64,000 bases of DNA from CAXPZW01 sp964221845 (GCA_964221845.1 CAXPZW010000015.1:1-64000), one strand, 5' to 3'. Shown: positions 1 through 10,289, numbered from the stretch's first letter. Notes: a model not told the origin generated them from the sequence alone. Numbers and translations are program-made.

Positions 1-2425
1 CCACGTAGGTGACTTCGTCGGCAAAGCCGTTGGCCAAGATGGTAGCCTTGGTGGCTTCGGTCAGCTCCAATTCATTGGTACCGTTACCACGTCCTTCGAT
101 TTTGGTCATCTCCACACCGTCACCGTAGGAGGTGAAGACCTGGGTGCCGCCATTCTCCGGGTTGACTTTGTGCGGGATGGCAGCATACGTGCGGATGGCG
201 CCGGTAGCCCCCTTGCGCGAAGCCTTGTATTGCTCGGGTTGACCGATGCCCAACACCGGGTCGAACTCCTGGTAGTTATTGTAGCCGTAGGCCAGCGCTA
301 CGAAGTAATAAGTCTTGTGGTTGATCAGGGCGTTGTCGCCAGAAGCAAATGCATCGTTGACCACGCGGTAGCTGTGGCGTATGCCTTCGTTGGCCCCATC
401 GGCCATCAACTTGGCCACGGGCAAGCCCATTTCGGGATCCAGCGAGTAGTTGATCACTTGGGTGATGCCGTCCTTCACATCCGATTGGAATATCAAACGG
501 GCCTTGTCGGGGTCTTCCAAATCCGACACGGATACGTTTTCGTCAGCCAGCTGGTAAATCTGGTAGCCTTGAAAGGTGTAGCTGCGGCTGAGTGAATCCA
601 GCGCGGTGCCGTCTTGCAACTCGCCGGGGATGCCCGGATCAAACGCGATGTAATCCTCGTTGAAGTTGTTGCTGATGGGGTTGTCGTTGGTCAGGTACAA
701 GATGAGCTCGTTCTCCATCTCTTGGATGGTCACGTCCGGCGCATCGGGGCCCGATACCAAGTTGAAGCAGTTGTCGAACAGCGCCTGCGCCTTGTCGTCA
801 GCCAAACGCACCAGCTCCACCGATTCAAACGGATCGCCAGCGGTGGCGCGGGCGTACACCACACCCAGGGTAATGTTGTTGTAGTCGCCGGGCTCCAAGG
901 TAAACGGTCCTGCGGATTGGATGAAGCTGCGGTCGCCAGGTGGGTTGCCGGAGGTTTGCTCGGTCCAGTCTTCTACGTTCACCCCTTCTGTACCCCAGTT
1001 AAAGGGGTCGGTGTCGCCGGGGAACATGTAGTTGGCTGCCACGCTTAGGTCGGCACCGCTCAATTCGGTCAGGCCGTTTCCACCGTAGGCCATGCGCTGG
1101 CCATTCTTCCAAAAACCGGTGAGGTAGTTGTAGTAGTCGGTGGCGGTGGTGGGCGGTCCGTTGGGCCCGTTTTGGTAGTTGAAGAACACGAACTTGGACA
1201 TGCCAAAGCGCTCGTTGTCGATCACCCCGTCGCCGTACCCGATGCCAATGCCGCGGTAGGGAATACCTGCACCGTCAGAGGCTTCGATGTAGTCCTCCAC
1301 CAGCGGGTTGTCTTGGTCGTCTTCGTCTTGGAACGGGCCTTCGAAGAAGTCCACCCCAAAGGCCGGCGGGTTCTCCCCATAGCCAAACGACAGCGAACTT
1401 GGCTCGTCAAATGCATCGCCGTTGTACGCGTAGCCCAAACCGCGTTGCACATCGCAGCCTACGTAGTCGTCCACGTGTCCACCCACATCGCTCTCCACCC
1501 AAGACCCGAAGTAGGTGTTGGTCAGGGTTTGGGTCCCCTGGTTGATGAGCGTGTAGTTGTAGAAGGTCATGTTGTTGATCTCGTCGTTGGTCGCAAACGC
1601 AAAGGCCTGCGAACGGATCTCCATGCCAATCGGCTCGCCCTGCGATTCGGAGTGGATGTTGCCCTTGTCGTTGAAGATCCAGTAGTAGGTCTGGTCACCA
1701 AACAGGGGCACCGGATCCTCACGACGGCGCTCAAAGCAGTTGATCTCCTGGAGGAAATCGTACCACGGGTAATCGCCGTTGGTGGGGTTGTAAAAGCCGT
1801 TGCCGTCGTAGTCGTAGAAGGGCGCCAAGTAAAGGTCTTGGTTGAGTGCGGTGTTGCCGATGGCCGGGTACTCGTTGAAGTACTCGGGCATGATGTAGCC
1901 GTCGGGGAATTCGATGTCCGGATCGCACGTAGGGTCGTTGACGCAGTCCCAGTATTGGCGGTGGCGCTCGGAATCTTGGCGTTCAGACACAAAGAAGCGG
2001 TCCCATTCCAAACAGGTAGTCTCGTCAATTTCGGCCAAACCGTCGTTGGTCAGCGGCCCGGGCCAATAGTCGTTGCCTTGCTGACGGAAGCGCACCGCGG
2101 CCAGCTTCAACTGCTGATCCGGAGAAATCCCGCCCATCCAAAGCGCAGCGGCAAACACCACCGATACACCCACATTCTTGGGCACTTCGTACGCCGCACG
2201 GTAGTTGGCGCGGTCCTGCCACATGCTGCCGCCGGTTTCCAGCAGCGCGCGCACGTTGTTCCACTCCAAATCACGGATGGCGGTGGAAGGCGGACACGCA
2301 GCAGCGCGGGTCCCGTCGTTTTCATGAAGTCGGATAGGGGCGTCACCGGGACGCACAAACGTGGCATTCTGGCCCACAGCAGAAAGGGCCACACAGACCA
2401 AAAGTGTGGAGGTCAACAATCGCAT
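1..2425 (-). CDS. Large secreted protein, probable T9SS cargo (C-terminus outside window)
   Basis: This reading frame stays open for 808 codons from the ATG at 2425 to the left edge, so the C-terminus is missing. The start MRLLTSTLLVCVALSAVGQ is a signal peptide. The mature N-terminus contains the pattern NNVRALLETGGSMWQD, then AALWMGGI and LAAVRFRQQGNDYWPGP. I recognise this pattern from very large secreted proteins of Flavobacteriales and related groups that are usually annotated only as T9SS C-terminal-target proteins. The rest is rich in Asn, Gly, Tyr and Asp with many aromatic residues, as in extracellular beta-rich proteins. No catalytic motif was recognised. A gap of 121 bases separates it from the PorP-like gene upstream. 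A T9SS tail is expected but cannot be seen here. Confidence 0.85.
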   Translation of the reverse strand, partial: MRLLTSTLLVCVALSAVGQNATFVRPGDAPIRLHENDGTRAAACPPSTAIRDLEWNNVRALLETGGSMWQDRANYRAAYEVPKNVGVSVVFAAALWMGGISPDQQLKLAAVRFRQQGNDYWPGPLTNDGLAEIDETTCLEWDRFFVSERQDSERHRQYWDCVNDPTCDPDIEFPDGYIMPEYFNEYPAIGNTALNQDLYLAPFYDYDGNGFYNPTNGDYPWYDFLQEINCFERRREDPVPLFGDQTYYWIFNDKGNIHSESQGEPIGMEIRSQAFAFATNDEINNMTFYNYTLINQGTQTLTNTYFGSWVESDVGGHVDDYVGCDVQRGLGYAYNGDAFDEPSSLSFGYGENPPAFGVDFFEGPFQDEDDQDNPLVEDYIEASDGAGIPYRGIGIGYGDGVIDNERFGMSKFVFFNYQNGPNGPPTTATDYYNYLTGFWKNGQRMAYGGNGLTELSGADLSVAANYMFPGDTDPFNWGTEGVNVEDWTEQTSGNPPGDRSFIQSAGPFTLEPGDYNNITLGVVYARATAGDPFESVELVRLADDKAQALFDNCFNLVSGPDAPDVTIQEMENELILYLTNDNPISNNFNEDYIAFDPGIPGELQDGTALDSLSRSYTFQGYQIYQLADENVSVSDLEDPDKARLIFQSDVKDGITQVINYSLDPEMGLPVAKLMADGANEGIRHSYRVVNDAFASGDNALINHKTYYFVALAYGYNNYQEFDPVLGIGQPEQYKASRKGATGAIRTYAAIPHKVNPENGGTQVFTSYGDGVEMTKIEGRGNGTNELELTEATKATILANGFADEVTYV

Positions 2426-2546
2426 CTCTGAACAGCTATGGGCGGAAGATACTTGACAGCCGCCAGACATCCATCCCGACGGGGGTGCGATTGTTTGTTT
2501 GGAACTGGACTTCCACTAACCACTGTGAAGCGCAGCTTCTGCGGCG

Positions 2547-3539
2547 TTAAAACTTTGCACAGGGAATAATCCGGCGTTTGCTCAACCGTGGGTCGCGTTT
2601 GTTGGCCCACGCGTAGCTGAGTGAGAGCTCGTGGGAGCCGGCGGATTGGCCGACGTTCAGTTGGGACACCGTGATGTCGTAAGAGTACCCAAACTTGTAG
2701 TTGCCCGCGTGGAAGCCGACCACCAGGTTGACCGCGTCGTGGTTGAAGTAGCCTTCGCGGTTGGACTTGATGGGCAGGCTGCGGTACCAGATGCCAAACA
2801 CAAACGGATCCAGTTCCAGGTAGGCGCCGGCATCCAGCTGGTCAAAATCGCCTTGTGCGCGGTAGTTGAAGGCTGCTACTGCGTAGGTGCGCGAATGCTT
2901 GAACTTCTTGCGGAGCTTCATGCGGTAGCCGCCGTGGAGCGAGTACTTGCGGAACAGGAACGCCGGGTTGTTGCCGTATAGGCTCTCGTCGGGCTCGTTC
3001 AGGTGGTGGGCCGAAAAGCCGAGCCACCACGTAGAGGTGTTCAGCATGGCTCCGCTAGAGAGGTCAAAGAAAGTCACCGGATCGGTGATAGGGGTCTCCA
3101 AGGTGGCCACGCCGTCCGGACGGATCAGCTGGTCGTTGAAGATCAAGTCGCCGAAGTTGATCGAGCGCTGGGTAAATCCAAATTGCAACGCAGGGCGGAA
3201 GAAGAGCTCACGGGTGATGCGGGCCTCGTAGGCGTACTGGTACCCAAAGGTGAGGTTCTGCAGCCCGCCGGTGCCCATTTTTTCACGGGTCACCAAAAAG
3301 CCCATGCCCGAGTTGATGCTGGGCAGGTAGCGGTCAAACGCAATGTTTTCCACCCGGAACGCACCGGGGATGCCCGGCCATTGCAGGCGGTAGTTTCCTG
3401 AGATGCGGCTTTGCGTGGTGGTGCCCGCAAACGCCGGGTTCAGGTAGGTGGGCGCAGCATAGAACTGGGTGAACTGCGCGTCTTGGGCCGCCATCCACGT
3501 GGCCACAAACAGGGATGCTATGGTCAACAGCCGCTTCAT
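2547..3539 (-). CDS. PorP/SprF family type IX secretion membrane protein
   Basis: 330 residues with signal peptide MKRLLTIASLFVATWMAAQ, directly followed by DAQFTQFYAAPTYLNPAFAG. That is the signature start of the PorP/SprF family (outer-membrane beta-barrel proteins linked to T9SS and gliding). The rest alternates amphipathic strands with Gly/Tyr-rich turns, as expected for a barrel. Family members are thought to help export or attach partner type B cargo. The ATG overlaps the stop of the preceding PD40 gene by four bases (ATGA), so the two are translationally coupled. It is third in the module behind the PKD adhesin and the PD40 protein. The product ends in CAKF. Assignment to the family is firm; the specific partner is inferred from position. 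Confidence 0.92.
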   Translation of the reverse strand: MKRLLTIASLFVATWMAAQDAQFTQFYAAPTYLNPAFAGTTTQSRISGNYRLQWPGIPGAFRVENIAFDRYLPSINSGMGFLVTREKMGTGGLQNLTFGYQYAYEARITRELFFRPALQFGFTQRSINFGDLIFNDQLIRPDGVATLETPITDPVTFFDLSSGAMLNTSTWWLGFSAHHLNEPDESLYGNNPAFLFRKYSLHGGYRMKLRKKFKHSRTYAVAAFNYRAQGDFDQLDAGAYLELDPFVFGIWYRSLPIKSNREGYFNHDAVNLVVGFHAGNYKFGYSYDITVSQLNVGQSAGSHELSLSYAWANKRDPRLSKRRIIPCAKF

Positions 3540-5095
3540 CGTTGGGGCGATAGGATGTAAGGCGCGGTGCGCGTTTCACTCACCTCCTTGCCTTCGGGCG
3601 TGAGGTAGATTTCGTCTTGCAGGGTTTGGTAACCGATGGCTTCAATGAAGAGCTTGTAGGTCACCAGTGGGTTCAGCACCAGGATGAACTTGCCGGTTTC
3701 GGCCTTGGCGTTGTAGATGCCTTGCACTTCTTGGCTTTGCTGGTCCAGCACCGTGATGGTGGCTGCCACCGGAACGCCTGAGGGGTCCATGGCTTCGCCG
3801 TGCATCACAATGAATTGCTTGTCGCGTTCCACAAAGCGCACGCGGTACAGGTCCAAGCTCCCCAATCCGCCCAGGCGCGCAGAAGAGAAGTAGCCCACTG
3901 TGCCCGAAGCATCCAGGCTCAGGTAAATGTCGTCGCCCACGGTGTTGACCGGATAGCCGAGGTTGGCCGGTTTGGTCCAGACGTCGGGTTCGGTTTGGTC
4001 GCTGCGGAACAGGTCGTACCCGCCCATGGTCAGGTGACCGGTGGAGGCAAAGTACAGGGTGACGCCGTCCGCAGTGAGGAACGGGGCGTCCTCGTCAAAT
4101 TCGGTGTTGATGGTGGGGCCAAGGTTGCGGGGCAAACTCCAATCGCCATTGGGCAAGCGACGCACGCGGTACAGGTCCTTACCACCGTAGCCGCCCGGGC
4201 GGTCCGAAGCAAAAATGAGCACGTCGCCATCCACCGAAAGGCATGCGCTGGGCTCTTGGTACACCGAGTTGATTTCGTCGCCGAGCTTCTCGAGCGGGCC
4301 CCATCCTTTGTCGGTTTTGTGGGTGAGGTAGAGGTCGCCGCCGGTGAGGTTGGGGTTGGTGCGGTACACCAACATCTGCTTACCGTCAGCCGAGCGGGAG
4401 ACCGTGGCGTCGTGGGTTTCGGAGTTGAGCTGCAGGCCAGCGTTTTGGGAGGGCTGCCACAGTCCGTCTTCAAACCGGGTGCGGTAAATGTCTTCGAAGT
4501 ACTGACCGGTGGGATCGGTCAGGCGTGCGGTGGTTTCTGGGCGGCGGGAAGTGAAGTAGAGCTCTTGCCCCGCGCCGTCAATCACAGGGACGTATTCAGG
4601 GTGTTCGGTGTTGACCGTGGGGCCGAGGTTGTCGATCACCACGTCCACCGGATGTGCTACCTGTTGCAGGCCGAACCAGCATTGATCCAGGTAGCGGTCC
4701 ACGCCAAGGCGTTCCACGTCGGCGTCGCCGGATTGTTGGTAGCGGGTGTAGGTCTCGATGGCTTGGTCCAACCGGTAGGTCAGGTGGTAGAGGCGCCCTT
4801 GGTAAAAGAGTGCGGGCAGTTCACCCTCCTCCACGGCCTGCTCCAGCCAGAGCTCGATGGGATTGTCCACGTCTCCGCGCTCCAAACGGCACGCCGCCGA
4901 ACGCCACGCGAGCGCTCCGGTCAACGGTGCTTCTTGGCGCAGCTGGTCAAAGACCGATTCCGCGTACGCGTAGTCGCCCTGGTAGAAGGCAAAGTCGCCC
5001 TCTTCAAACAAGCGCTTCTGCGCCGCAGACCAGCCTTCCTGGCCCCATGCAGAGAGGAGTGCAAACAGGCACCCCAGAGTCAATCCTACTTTCAT
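3536..5095 (-). CDS. TPR/PD40 beta-propeller periplasmic protein (PorE-like, no OmpA domain)
   Basis: 519 residues with a signal peptide ending near SAWGQ. Residues about 20-150 look like TPR helices (FAFYQGDYAYAESVFDQL). Residues about 180-410 hold PD40/WD40-like propeller blades with the repeated pattern LYFTSRR, LIFASDRPGGYGGKDLYR, LYFASTG and GYFSSAR. Residues about 430-510 look like a carboxypeptidase-regulatory-like domain (GEAMDPSGVPVAATITV). This is the domain order of PorE-type T9SS proteins, but the chain ends where the OmpA peptidoglycan-binding domain would start; compare the homologue at 38763-40739. It begins one base after the adhesin stop and overlaps the PorP-like gene by four bases. 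A periplasmic link between adhesin export and the barrel is an inference. Confidence 0.88.
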   Translation of the reverse strand: MKVGLTLGCLFALLSAWGQEGWSAAQKRLFEEGDFAFYQGDYAYAESVFDQLRQEAPLTGALAWRSAACRLERGDVDNPIELWLEQAVEEGELPALFYQGRLYHLTYRLDQAIETYTRYQQSGDADVERLGVDRYLDQCWFGLQQVAHPVDVVIDNLGPTVNTEHPEYVPVIDGAGQELYFTSRRPETTARLTDPTGQYFEDIYRTRFEDGLWQPSQNAGLQLNSETHDATVSRSADGKQMLVYRTNPNLTGGDLYLTHKTDKGWGPLEKLGDEINSVYQEPSACLSVDGDVLIFASDRPGGYGGKDLYRVRRLPNGDWSLPRNLGPTINTEFDEDAPFLTADGVTLYFASTGHLTMGGYDLFRSDQTEPDVWTKPANLGYPVNTVGDDIYLSLDASGTVGYFSSARLGGLGSLDLYRVRFVERDKQFIVMHGEAMDPSGVPVAATITVLDQQSQEVQGIYNAKAETGKFILVLNPLVTYKLFIEAIGYQTLQDEIYLTPEGKEVSETRTAPYILSPQR

Positions 5096-5096
5096 A

Positions 5097-8000
5097 TTAC
5101 CTGATCAACAAGGTCACGTCTCCGCTTTGAGTGGTTTCGGTGCCGTTGACAAAGCGCGCGGTGGCTTTCCAGACGTACACGTCTTCCTTGCAAAGCTCGT
5201 CGCGGTAGTAGCCGGTCCAGCCTTGCCAGATGTTTTCTGATTCAAAGAGGAGCTCGCCCCACTTATTGAAGATTTGCAATTCATAGCTCTCCACACCGGC
5301 GTGTATCGGGTGGAAAATGTCGTTGTCAAACGCCTGCGGATCGTACAGTCCGTCCGAGTCCCCGAGCACATTCGGGGTAAAGGCGTTGGGGAATTCCAGC
5401 AGGCCGCCGCTGATGGCGTTGACCGCCGCTGGAACAATGAGGGTGTCGGGGCAATTGGCCGCGTTGTTGGCAATCAGGGTGATGGTGTAGACCCCTGGAT
5501 CTTGGTAGAAGTGCACCGGCGCAAAGTCATCGTAGGTGGCCCCGTCCCCAAAGTCCCACTGGTAATCGGTGGCGTTTTGGCTCAGGTTGACCGTGTACAC
5601 CGGTTCGCCGGGGACGTCCACCTCGCTCGGGGTGTAGGTGAATGCGGCAATGGCAGGTGCCTCCACAGTGACGGCGTCTTCGATGATGAAGATGTCTTCT
5701 TGGCCCGGGGTAAATCCGGTCACGTACAAGCTTACGTCGTAGGTGCCCGGGGTGTAGTAGGTGTAGGCGGGGTTGGCCACCGATGCGCTGCCGCCGTCGC
5801 CAAAGTTCCAGAAGCTGGTGGCGTTGAACTGCGACAGGTTTTCGAACTGCACGGTCAAGGGCGCACATCCGCTGAACTGCGCATCGAAAAGCGCTTCGGG
5901 CAGCGGCGCTACAATCTCAATGGTGCGGATGGCGGTGTCCTGGCAAGAACCCGTGTTGATGTTCAGGATGATGTCAAAGGTGCCCCAGGTCTCATAGGTG
6001 TAACTGGCCAAGTCTTCGTCTTGGACAAAGTCGCCGTTGCCCATGTTCCAGGTGTAGGACGCCGAGGCGCCGGCCACCGAGTTGTCGGTGATGTCCACCG
6101 TGGCATCGGGGAATACTTGGCTGAAGGGCTGCGCTGTGAAGTCGGCTTCAGGTGTGGCGTACACCAGCACTTCTTGGTACACCGTGTCAAAACACCCGTA
6201 GGCGCTCTGGGCCACCAGCTCCACCAAGAAGGTCAAGTCCTCGTCGGTGTCGTTGGTGAACACGTGGGTGGGGTTGGTCACCGTAGAGGTGTTGTCGTTC
6301 CCAAAGTCCCATTGGTAGCCAGTGGCCCCTTGGGAGTTGTTGTCAAAGGTGACCACGTGCGGCGAGCAGCCGGGGTCGGGCTCGTCAAACGCAGCTTCCA
6401 ATTCAGGGAAGACTTCCACCGCACCGTCGGCCGAGCTTTGGCAGCCGTACTCTGTGGTCATGTTCAAGGTCACGTTGTACACCACGGGCGCGGTGCCAAA
6501 GTTGTAGTAGATGTGGCTGTGGATGGCCTCGTCGGTGTCTTCCACTTGGCCGTCACCGTAGACCCATTCAAAGTCTCCTGTTCCGACGCTGGTGTTTTCA
6601 AAGTACACCTCCATCGGGTAGCATCCGGCCACCGAATCGATCACAAACCCGGCAATGGGTGTGGGGAAGACTTGGATGGGGATGTCCAGGGTGTCGGTAC
6701 ATCCGTAAAGCGAGGTGGCAACCAAGGTGGCCACAAACGTGGTGTCGGTAGGTCCGTTGTGGATGTAGGTGTGTTGCGGGTTCTCCAAGGTGGAGGTGCC
6801 GCCGTCGCCAAAGTCCCATTCCACGCCTGCGTCGTCGCCCAGGGAGTTGTTGCCGAACTCCACCAAGGCCGGTGAGCAGTTTTCGGGCGTGGTGATGCTG
6901 GCCGCCACCACTTCTGGAAAGAGTGTGTAAGGCAGCGAGGTGGAGTCCGTACAGCCGTTAACGCCTGAGGTGACCACCAGTTCAATCGTGTATTCGATGG
7001 GCAGGACAGACTCTCCGTTGAACACATAGGTGTGCTCTACAGTAGTGGTGTCGCTGGTGTCGCCGGTGCCGTAGTCCCACTGGTAGCTGTCGGCATCTTC
7101 ACTCAGGTTGGTAAACACCACAGGAGCGGGGTCGCAGCCTTGGTCGGAGTCCATGCTGAAAGCGGCCGTAGGAGAGGGCTGTACTACCACGTCTTGACAC
7201 AAGGTGGCTTCGCAGTCCCAAAGGTTCATGGCTGTGAGGCAGATGACAAACGTGCTGTCGGCATCGGTGTCGTTGACGAGCACCAAGTCCGGTTCAGGCA
7301 AAGAAGAGGTCACTCCGTTGCCCAGGTCCCACGCATAGGTGGTGGCGTTCACCGAGTTGTTGCTCATGTCCGTAATGAGCGGCGAACAGGCAGGTCCAGG
7401 GTTGTCAAACAAGGGTTGCACTTCTGGATACACCTCAATGGGGATGCTGACCACGTCAAAGCAACCGTCCGCACTCAGGGCATACAGTTCCACATCAAAC
7501 ACTTTTACTTCCGGGTCCAGGTTGACCAGGGTGTGGGTGTGGACCAAGTCTTCGGTATACAGCGTATCGCCAGGTTGGTACACCCAAGCATAGCTCGTGG
7601 CTTGAACGGAGTTGTTGGTGAAGGTCACCTCCAAGGGCGAGCAGCCTTCCAGTACATCGGCCTCAATGCTGGCCACCGGCTGAGGGTTGACTTGCACCTC
7701 GGCGTAGGCCGTATCCACGCACCCAAAGGCGCTGATGCCCACAAATTCCACGGTATAGAAAAGCGCACTCAACGTGGTGTTTTCGTAAACGTGGGTAGGG
7801 GTAGGCAAGTCGGATTCTTCGCCGTCGCCAAAGTCCCAGTGGAACACATTTACCCCAGGTACAAACGGCATGGTCACAATCAGCGGTGAACAGCCCGAGT
7901 CGGGCACCAATTCAATTTCCCAATCGGCCAGCGGGAAGACCGTGACGTTGGAGCTGATGGTGTCGTTGCACCCATTCAACGCATAAGCGATCAGGGTGAC

Positions 8001-10160
8001 CGTGTAGTTCTGGATGAAGCCCGTGTTGTTCTCGTAAAGGTGAATCGGGTTCACATCGGTGGAGGTGGGTGAGCCGTCTCCAAAATCCCACAGGTAGCTC
8101 GAAGCTCCAATCGAAGTGTTGAAGAAGGTGGCCTCGAACGGCGAGCAGCTGGCAGGCAAACTGTTGTCGGTAAACCCGGCCAAGGCGCCGGTTTGCAACA
8201 CTAAATCCGTAGAATCTTGTGAGGCGCAGCCAAAGGCGGTTTGTGCGGTGAGCACCACGGTAAACGTGGTGTCAGTCAGCCCATAGTGCGAGAACGTGTT
8301 GATCGGGTTGGTGTCCACGCTGATGTTCCCATCGCCAAATTCCCAGATGTAGTTGTCGGCACCGGTAGAGGTATTTGTAAAGGCCACTTCCAACGGCGAA
8401 CAGCCAGTCAACGGATCAAAGGTGAAACTTGGGTCTGGCGCAGGTTCAACACTCACCGGGAAGGTGCCGGTACCTGTACAGTTGGCCGTGTTCACCGTGA
8501 GGGTCACGGTAAAGTCGCCGGTGCTGTCATAGGTATGTGTGGGGTTTTGGAAACTGCTCGTGGGGGAGCCGTCGCCAAAGTCCCAGATCCAACTCAAAAT
8601 CGGGTCGCCGGGGTCGGCGGTGGACAGGTCAATGAAGGAGCCCTCTTCGCCCTCGCACACATTGTCGGCCAAGATGTCCGGAATCGGCGATTGGTACACA
8701 TTGATAATTTCCTGATCGGTGTCCACGCAGCCGTTGACGCTGGTGACCGTCAGGTTGGCCACGTAGGTGCCGGGGCTGTCATAATCAATCGGAGGCGGGT
8801 CGGCGCCGTCAAAGGTGAACGGGTCCACATCAAAGGTCCACGCCCAGGTATCGCCGTCTTGGCTGTCGTCAAAGAAGTCTACTGTGAGGTTGTCGCACCC
8901 TTCCAACATGTCGGCGCCAATGTTGGCTACCGGCCCTGGCAAAACGGTGATGTTGACGCAGGCCGTGTCCGCACACGCCGCCGAAGAACCGGTGATGGTC
9001 ACCGCGCTGCACACCTCGTAATCACCTGGGGTGTTATAGACGTAGGTGATGTTGCCGCCCCCAGTGGGCAGCCAGCCAATGCCGTCATCGAAGTTCCACG
9101 AGTAGTTGTTGCCGCCGCCGCTGGCTTCTTGGAAGAAGGTGATGGGCTCGCCCATGCACACCTGGTCCGCAGACACGTCGATGCTAGCGATGGGGGGTGG
9201 CACAATTTCAATGGCGATGGTAGCGGTGTCCAACCCGCACAGGTTGCTGTCGATCATCATCACCTCGTAGGTGCCGATGCCGGGGTACGCAATTTCATAA
9301 GGGAAGGTGGGTGGCCATGGGGTCCAGTCAACAATGCTGTCTTGGCCGGTGCCCCAGTAATCACCAAAGTTCCAGTACTCGTAGCGCTGGAAGATGTTTC
9401 CCTGGAACAGGCAGTTGCGCTCGGTGGTGTTGGTGAAGGTCACCGAGGTGTCCGGGTAGCACAACGTGGTGGCCGAAGCGGTGATCGCGGCCTCGTCGAC
9501 GTCCCAAATACGGATGGGGTTAAACGTCGCGGTGGAAGCCCCACCTTGAATTGTGTTGCAATAGTTCTCAGCCGTTAGCGAGACCTCGGTTTCGCAGTCC
9601 ACGGTCTGGGGCTCGTAGAGGTGGCTCACGGTTTCGCCCAGGTTCGTGTAGTCAAACACCAGTTGCGGCGAGCCGTCGCCAAAGTCCCACGTAAATAAAG
9701 TGGTTTCGGAAGTGTTGGTCGAAGAGTTGGTGAACTCCAGTATTTCGGGGGCACAGGCTTGGGTGAGACCACCAACGGGAATTTGGATGGATGCCGAGGT
9801 GGCCTGCTCCATCACCACCACACCTTGAATGGCGCAGCCCGAAGTGGGCTCGGTGATCATCACAATGAAGGTGTCTACCGTGGCGGTGTAGGTGTGATTT
9901 AGAATGGCAGGGGAAGTCCAGGGCGTCTGGGTGGTGACCGGCGAACCGTCACCCCAGTCCACCACAACCTCGTCCCAGTTGTCTGGGGATTGGAGGTTGA
10001 AGCTGAAGTCGGTGCCCGAACAACTATACCAATACGGGTTATCTACCAGATTCCCGTAGAAGTCATATACCTGTGGACATTGTGCGGCGCTCTCAACAAC
10101 ACTCAACAACACAAAACCGCAGGCAAGCAGAAACGAGCCAAGTTTCCTCACCAGGTGCAT
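5097..10160 (-). CDS. Giant PKD-repeat surface protein with T9SS type B sorting domain
   Basis: 1687 residues from the ATG at 10160. That start gives a clean signal peptide (MHLVRKLGSFLLACGFVLLS, ending ESAAQ). An in-frame ATG at 10250 would add 30 residues without membrane character and is rejected. The mature part is a string of about 18 PKD-like domains, recognisable by WDFGDGSP variants (WDFGDGSPTSS, YIWEFGDGN, FHWDFGDGE, VEWDFGDGG, YQWDFGDGA). The last ~90 residues form a gliding-motility-associated C-terminal domain: FPNAFTPN, YELQIFNKWGELLFES and VTLLIR. This is the type B signal for T9SS export and surface attachment. It is probably an adhesin or gliding-type surface fibre. It is the first gene of a three-gene module with the PD40 and PorP-like genes. 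Confidence 0.93.
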   Translation of the reverse strand: MHLVRKLGSFLLACGFVLLSVVESAAQCPQVYDFYGNLVDNPYWYSCSGTDFSFNLQSPDNWDEVVVDWGDGSPVTTQTPWTSPAILNHTYTATVDTFIVMITEPTSGCAIQGVVVMEQATSASIQIPVGGLTQACAPEILEFTNSSTNTSETTLFTWDFGDGSPQLVFDYTNLGETVSHLYEPQTVDCETEVSLTAENYCNTIQGGASTATFNPIRIWDVDEAAITASATTLCYPDTSVTFTNTTERNCLFQGNIFQRYEYWNFGDYWGTGQDSIVDWTPWPPTFPYEIAYPGIGTYEVMMIDSNLCGLDTATIAIEIVPPPIASIDVSADQVCMGEPITFFQEASGGGNNYSWNFDDGIGWLPTGGGNITYVYNTPGDYEVCSAVTITGSSAACADTACVNITVLPGPVANIGADMLEGCDNLTVDFFDDSQDGDTWAWTFDVDPFTFDGADPPPIDYDSPGTYVANLTVTSVNGCVDTDQEIINVYQSPIPDILADNVCEGEEGSFIDLSTADPGDPILSWIWDFGDGSPTSSFQNPTHTYDSTGDFTVTLTVNTANCTGTGTFPVSVEPAPDPSFTFDPLTGCSPLEVAFTNTSTGADNYIWEFGDGNISVDTNPINTFSHYGLTDTTFTVVLTAQTAFGCASQDSTDLVLQTGALAGFTDNSLPASCSPFEATFFNTSIGASSYLWDFGDGSPTSTDVNPIHLYENNTGFIQNYTVTLIAYALNGCNDTISSNVTVFPLADWEIELVPDSGCSPLIVTMPFVPGVNVFHWDFGDGEESDLPTPTHVYENTTLSALFYTVEFVGISAFGCVDTAYAEVQVNPQPVASIEADVLEGCSPLEVTFTNNSVQATSYAWVYQPGDTLYTEDLVHTHTLVNLDPEVKVFDVELYALSADGCFDVVSIPIEVYPEVQPLFDNPGPACSPLITDMSNNSVNATTYAWDLGNGVTSSLPEPDLVLVNDTDADSTFVICLTAMNLWDCEATLCQDVVVQPSPTAAFSMDSDQGCDPAPVVFTNLSEDADSYQWDYGTGDTSDTTTVEHTYVFNGESVLPIEYTIELVVTSGVNGCTDSTSLPYTLFPEVVAASITTPENCSPALVEFGNNSLGDDAGVEWDFGDGGTSTLENPQHTYIHNGPTDTTFVATLVATSLYGCTDTLDIPIQVFPTPIAGFVIDSVAGCYPMEVYFENTSVGTGDFEWVYGDGQVEDTDEAIHSHIYYNFGTAPVVYNVTLNMTTEYGCQSSADGAVEVFPELEAAFDEPDPGCSPHVVTFDNNSQGATGYQWDFGNDNTSTVTNPTHVFTNDTDEDLTFLVELVAQSAYGCFDTVYQEVLVYATPEADFTAQPFSQVFPDATVDITDNSVAGASASYTWNMGNGDFVQDEDLASYTYETWGTFDIILNINTGSCQDTAIRTIEIVAPLPEALFDAQFSGCAPLTVQFENLSQFNATSFWNFGDGGSASVANPAYTYYTPGTYDVSLYVTGFTPGQEDIFIIEDAVTVEAPAIAAFTYTPSEVDVPGEPVYTVNLSQNATDYQWDFGDGATYDDFAPVHFYQDPGVYTITLIANNAANCPDTLIVPAAVNAISGGLLEFPNAFTPNVLGDSDGLYDPQAFDNDIFHPIHAGVESYELQIFNKWGELLFESENIWQGWTGYYRDELCKEDVYVWKATARFVNGTETTQSGDVTLLIR

Positions 10161-10289
10161 AGGGTGGTGTACGTCCGGTTGGTGGCGCAGGATGCAAAAC
10201 ACCGGCACTTTTCGACCAATCCCCGAATCCCTTCGGTGAATTCGCCTCAAAGCGCTGGATACTGCGCCAGTCCTGACGTTCCAACGAAT

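Noticed and set aside
2531..2543. CGCAG/CTGCG hairpin after the PorP-like gene
   Set aside because: The stem is only five base pairs and no T-run follows on the minus strand.
5274..6875. Long plus-strand frame of 533 codons opposite the PKD adhesin
   Set aside because: It is the complement of a repetitive GC-rich gene; its Val/Gly/His-rich product has no domain, and the minus-strand PKD repeats are unambiguous.
5097..10160. Regular repeats that might suggest a CRISPR or satellite array
   Set aside because: The repetition is at protein level (PKD units of about 85 residues) and not exact at DNA level.
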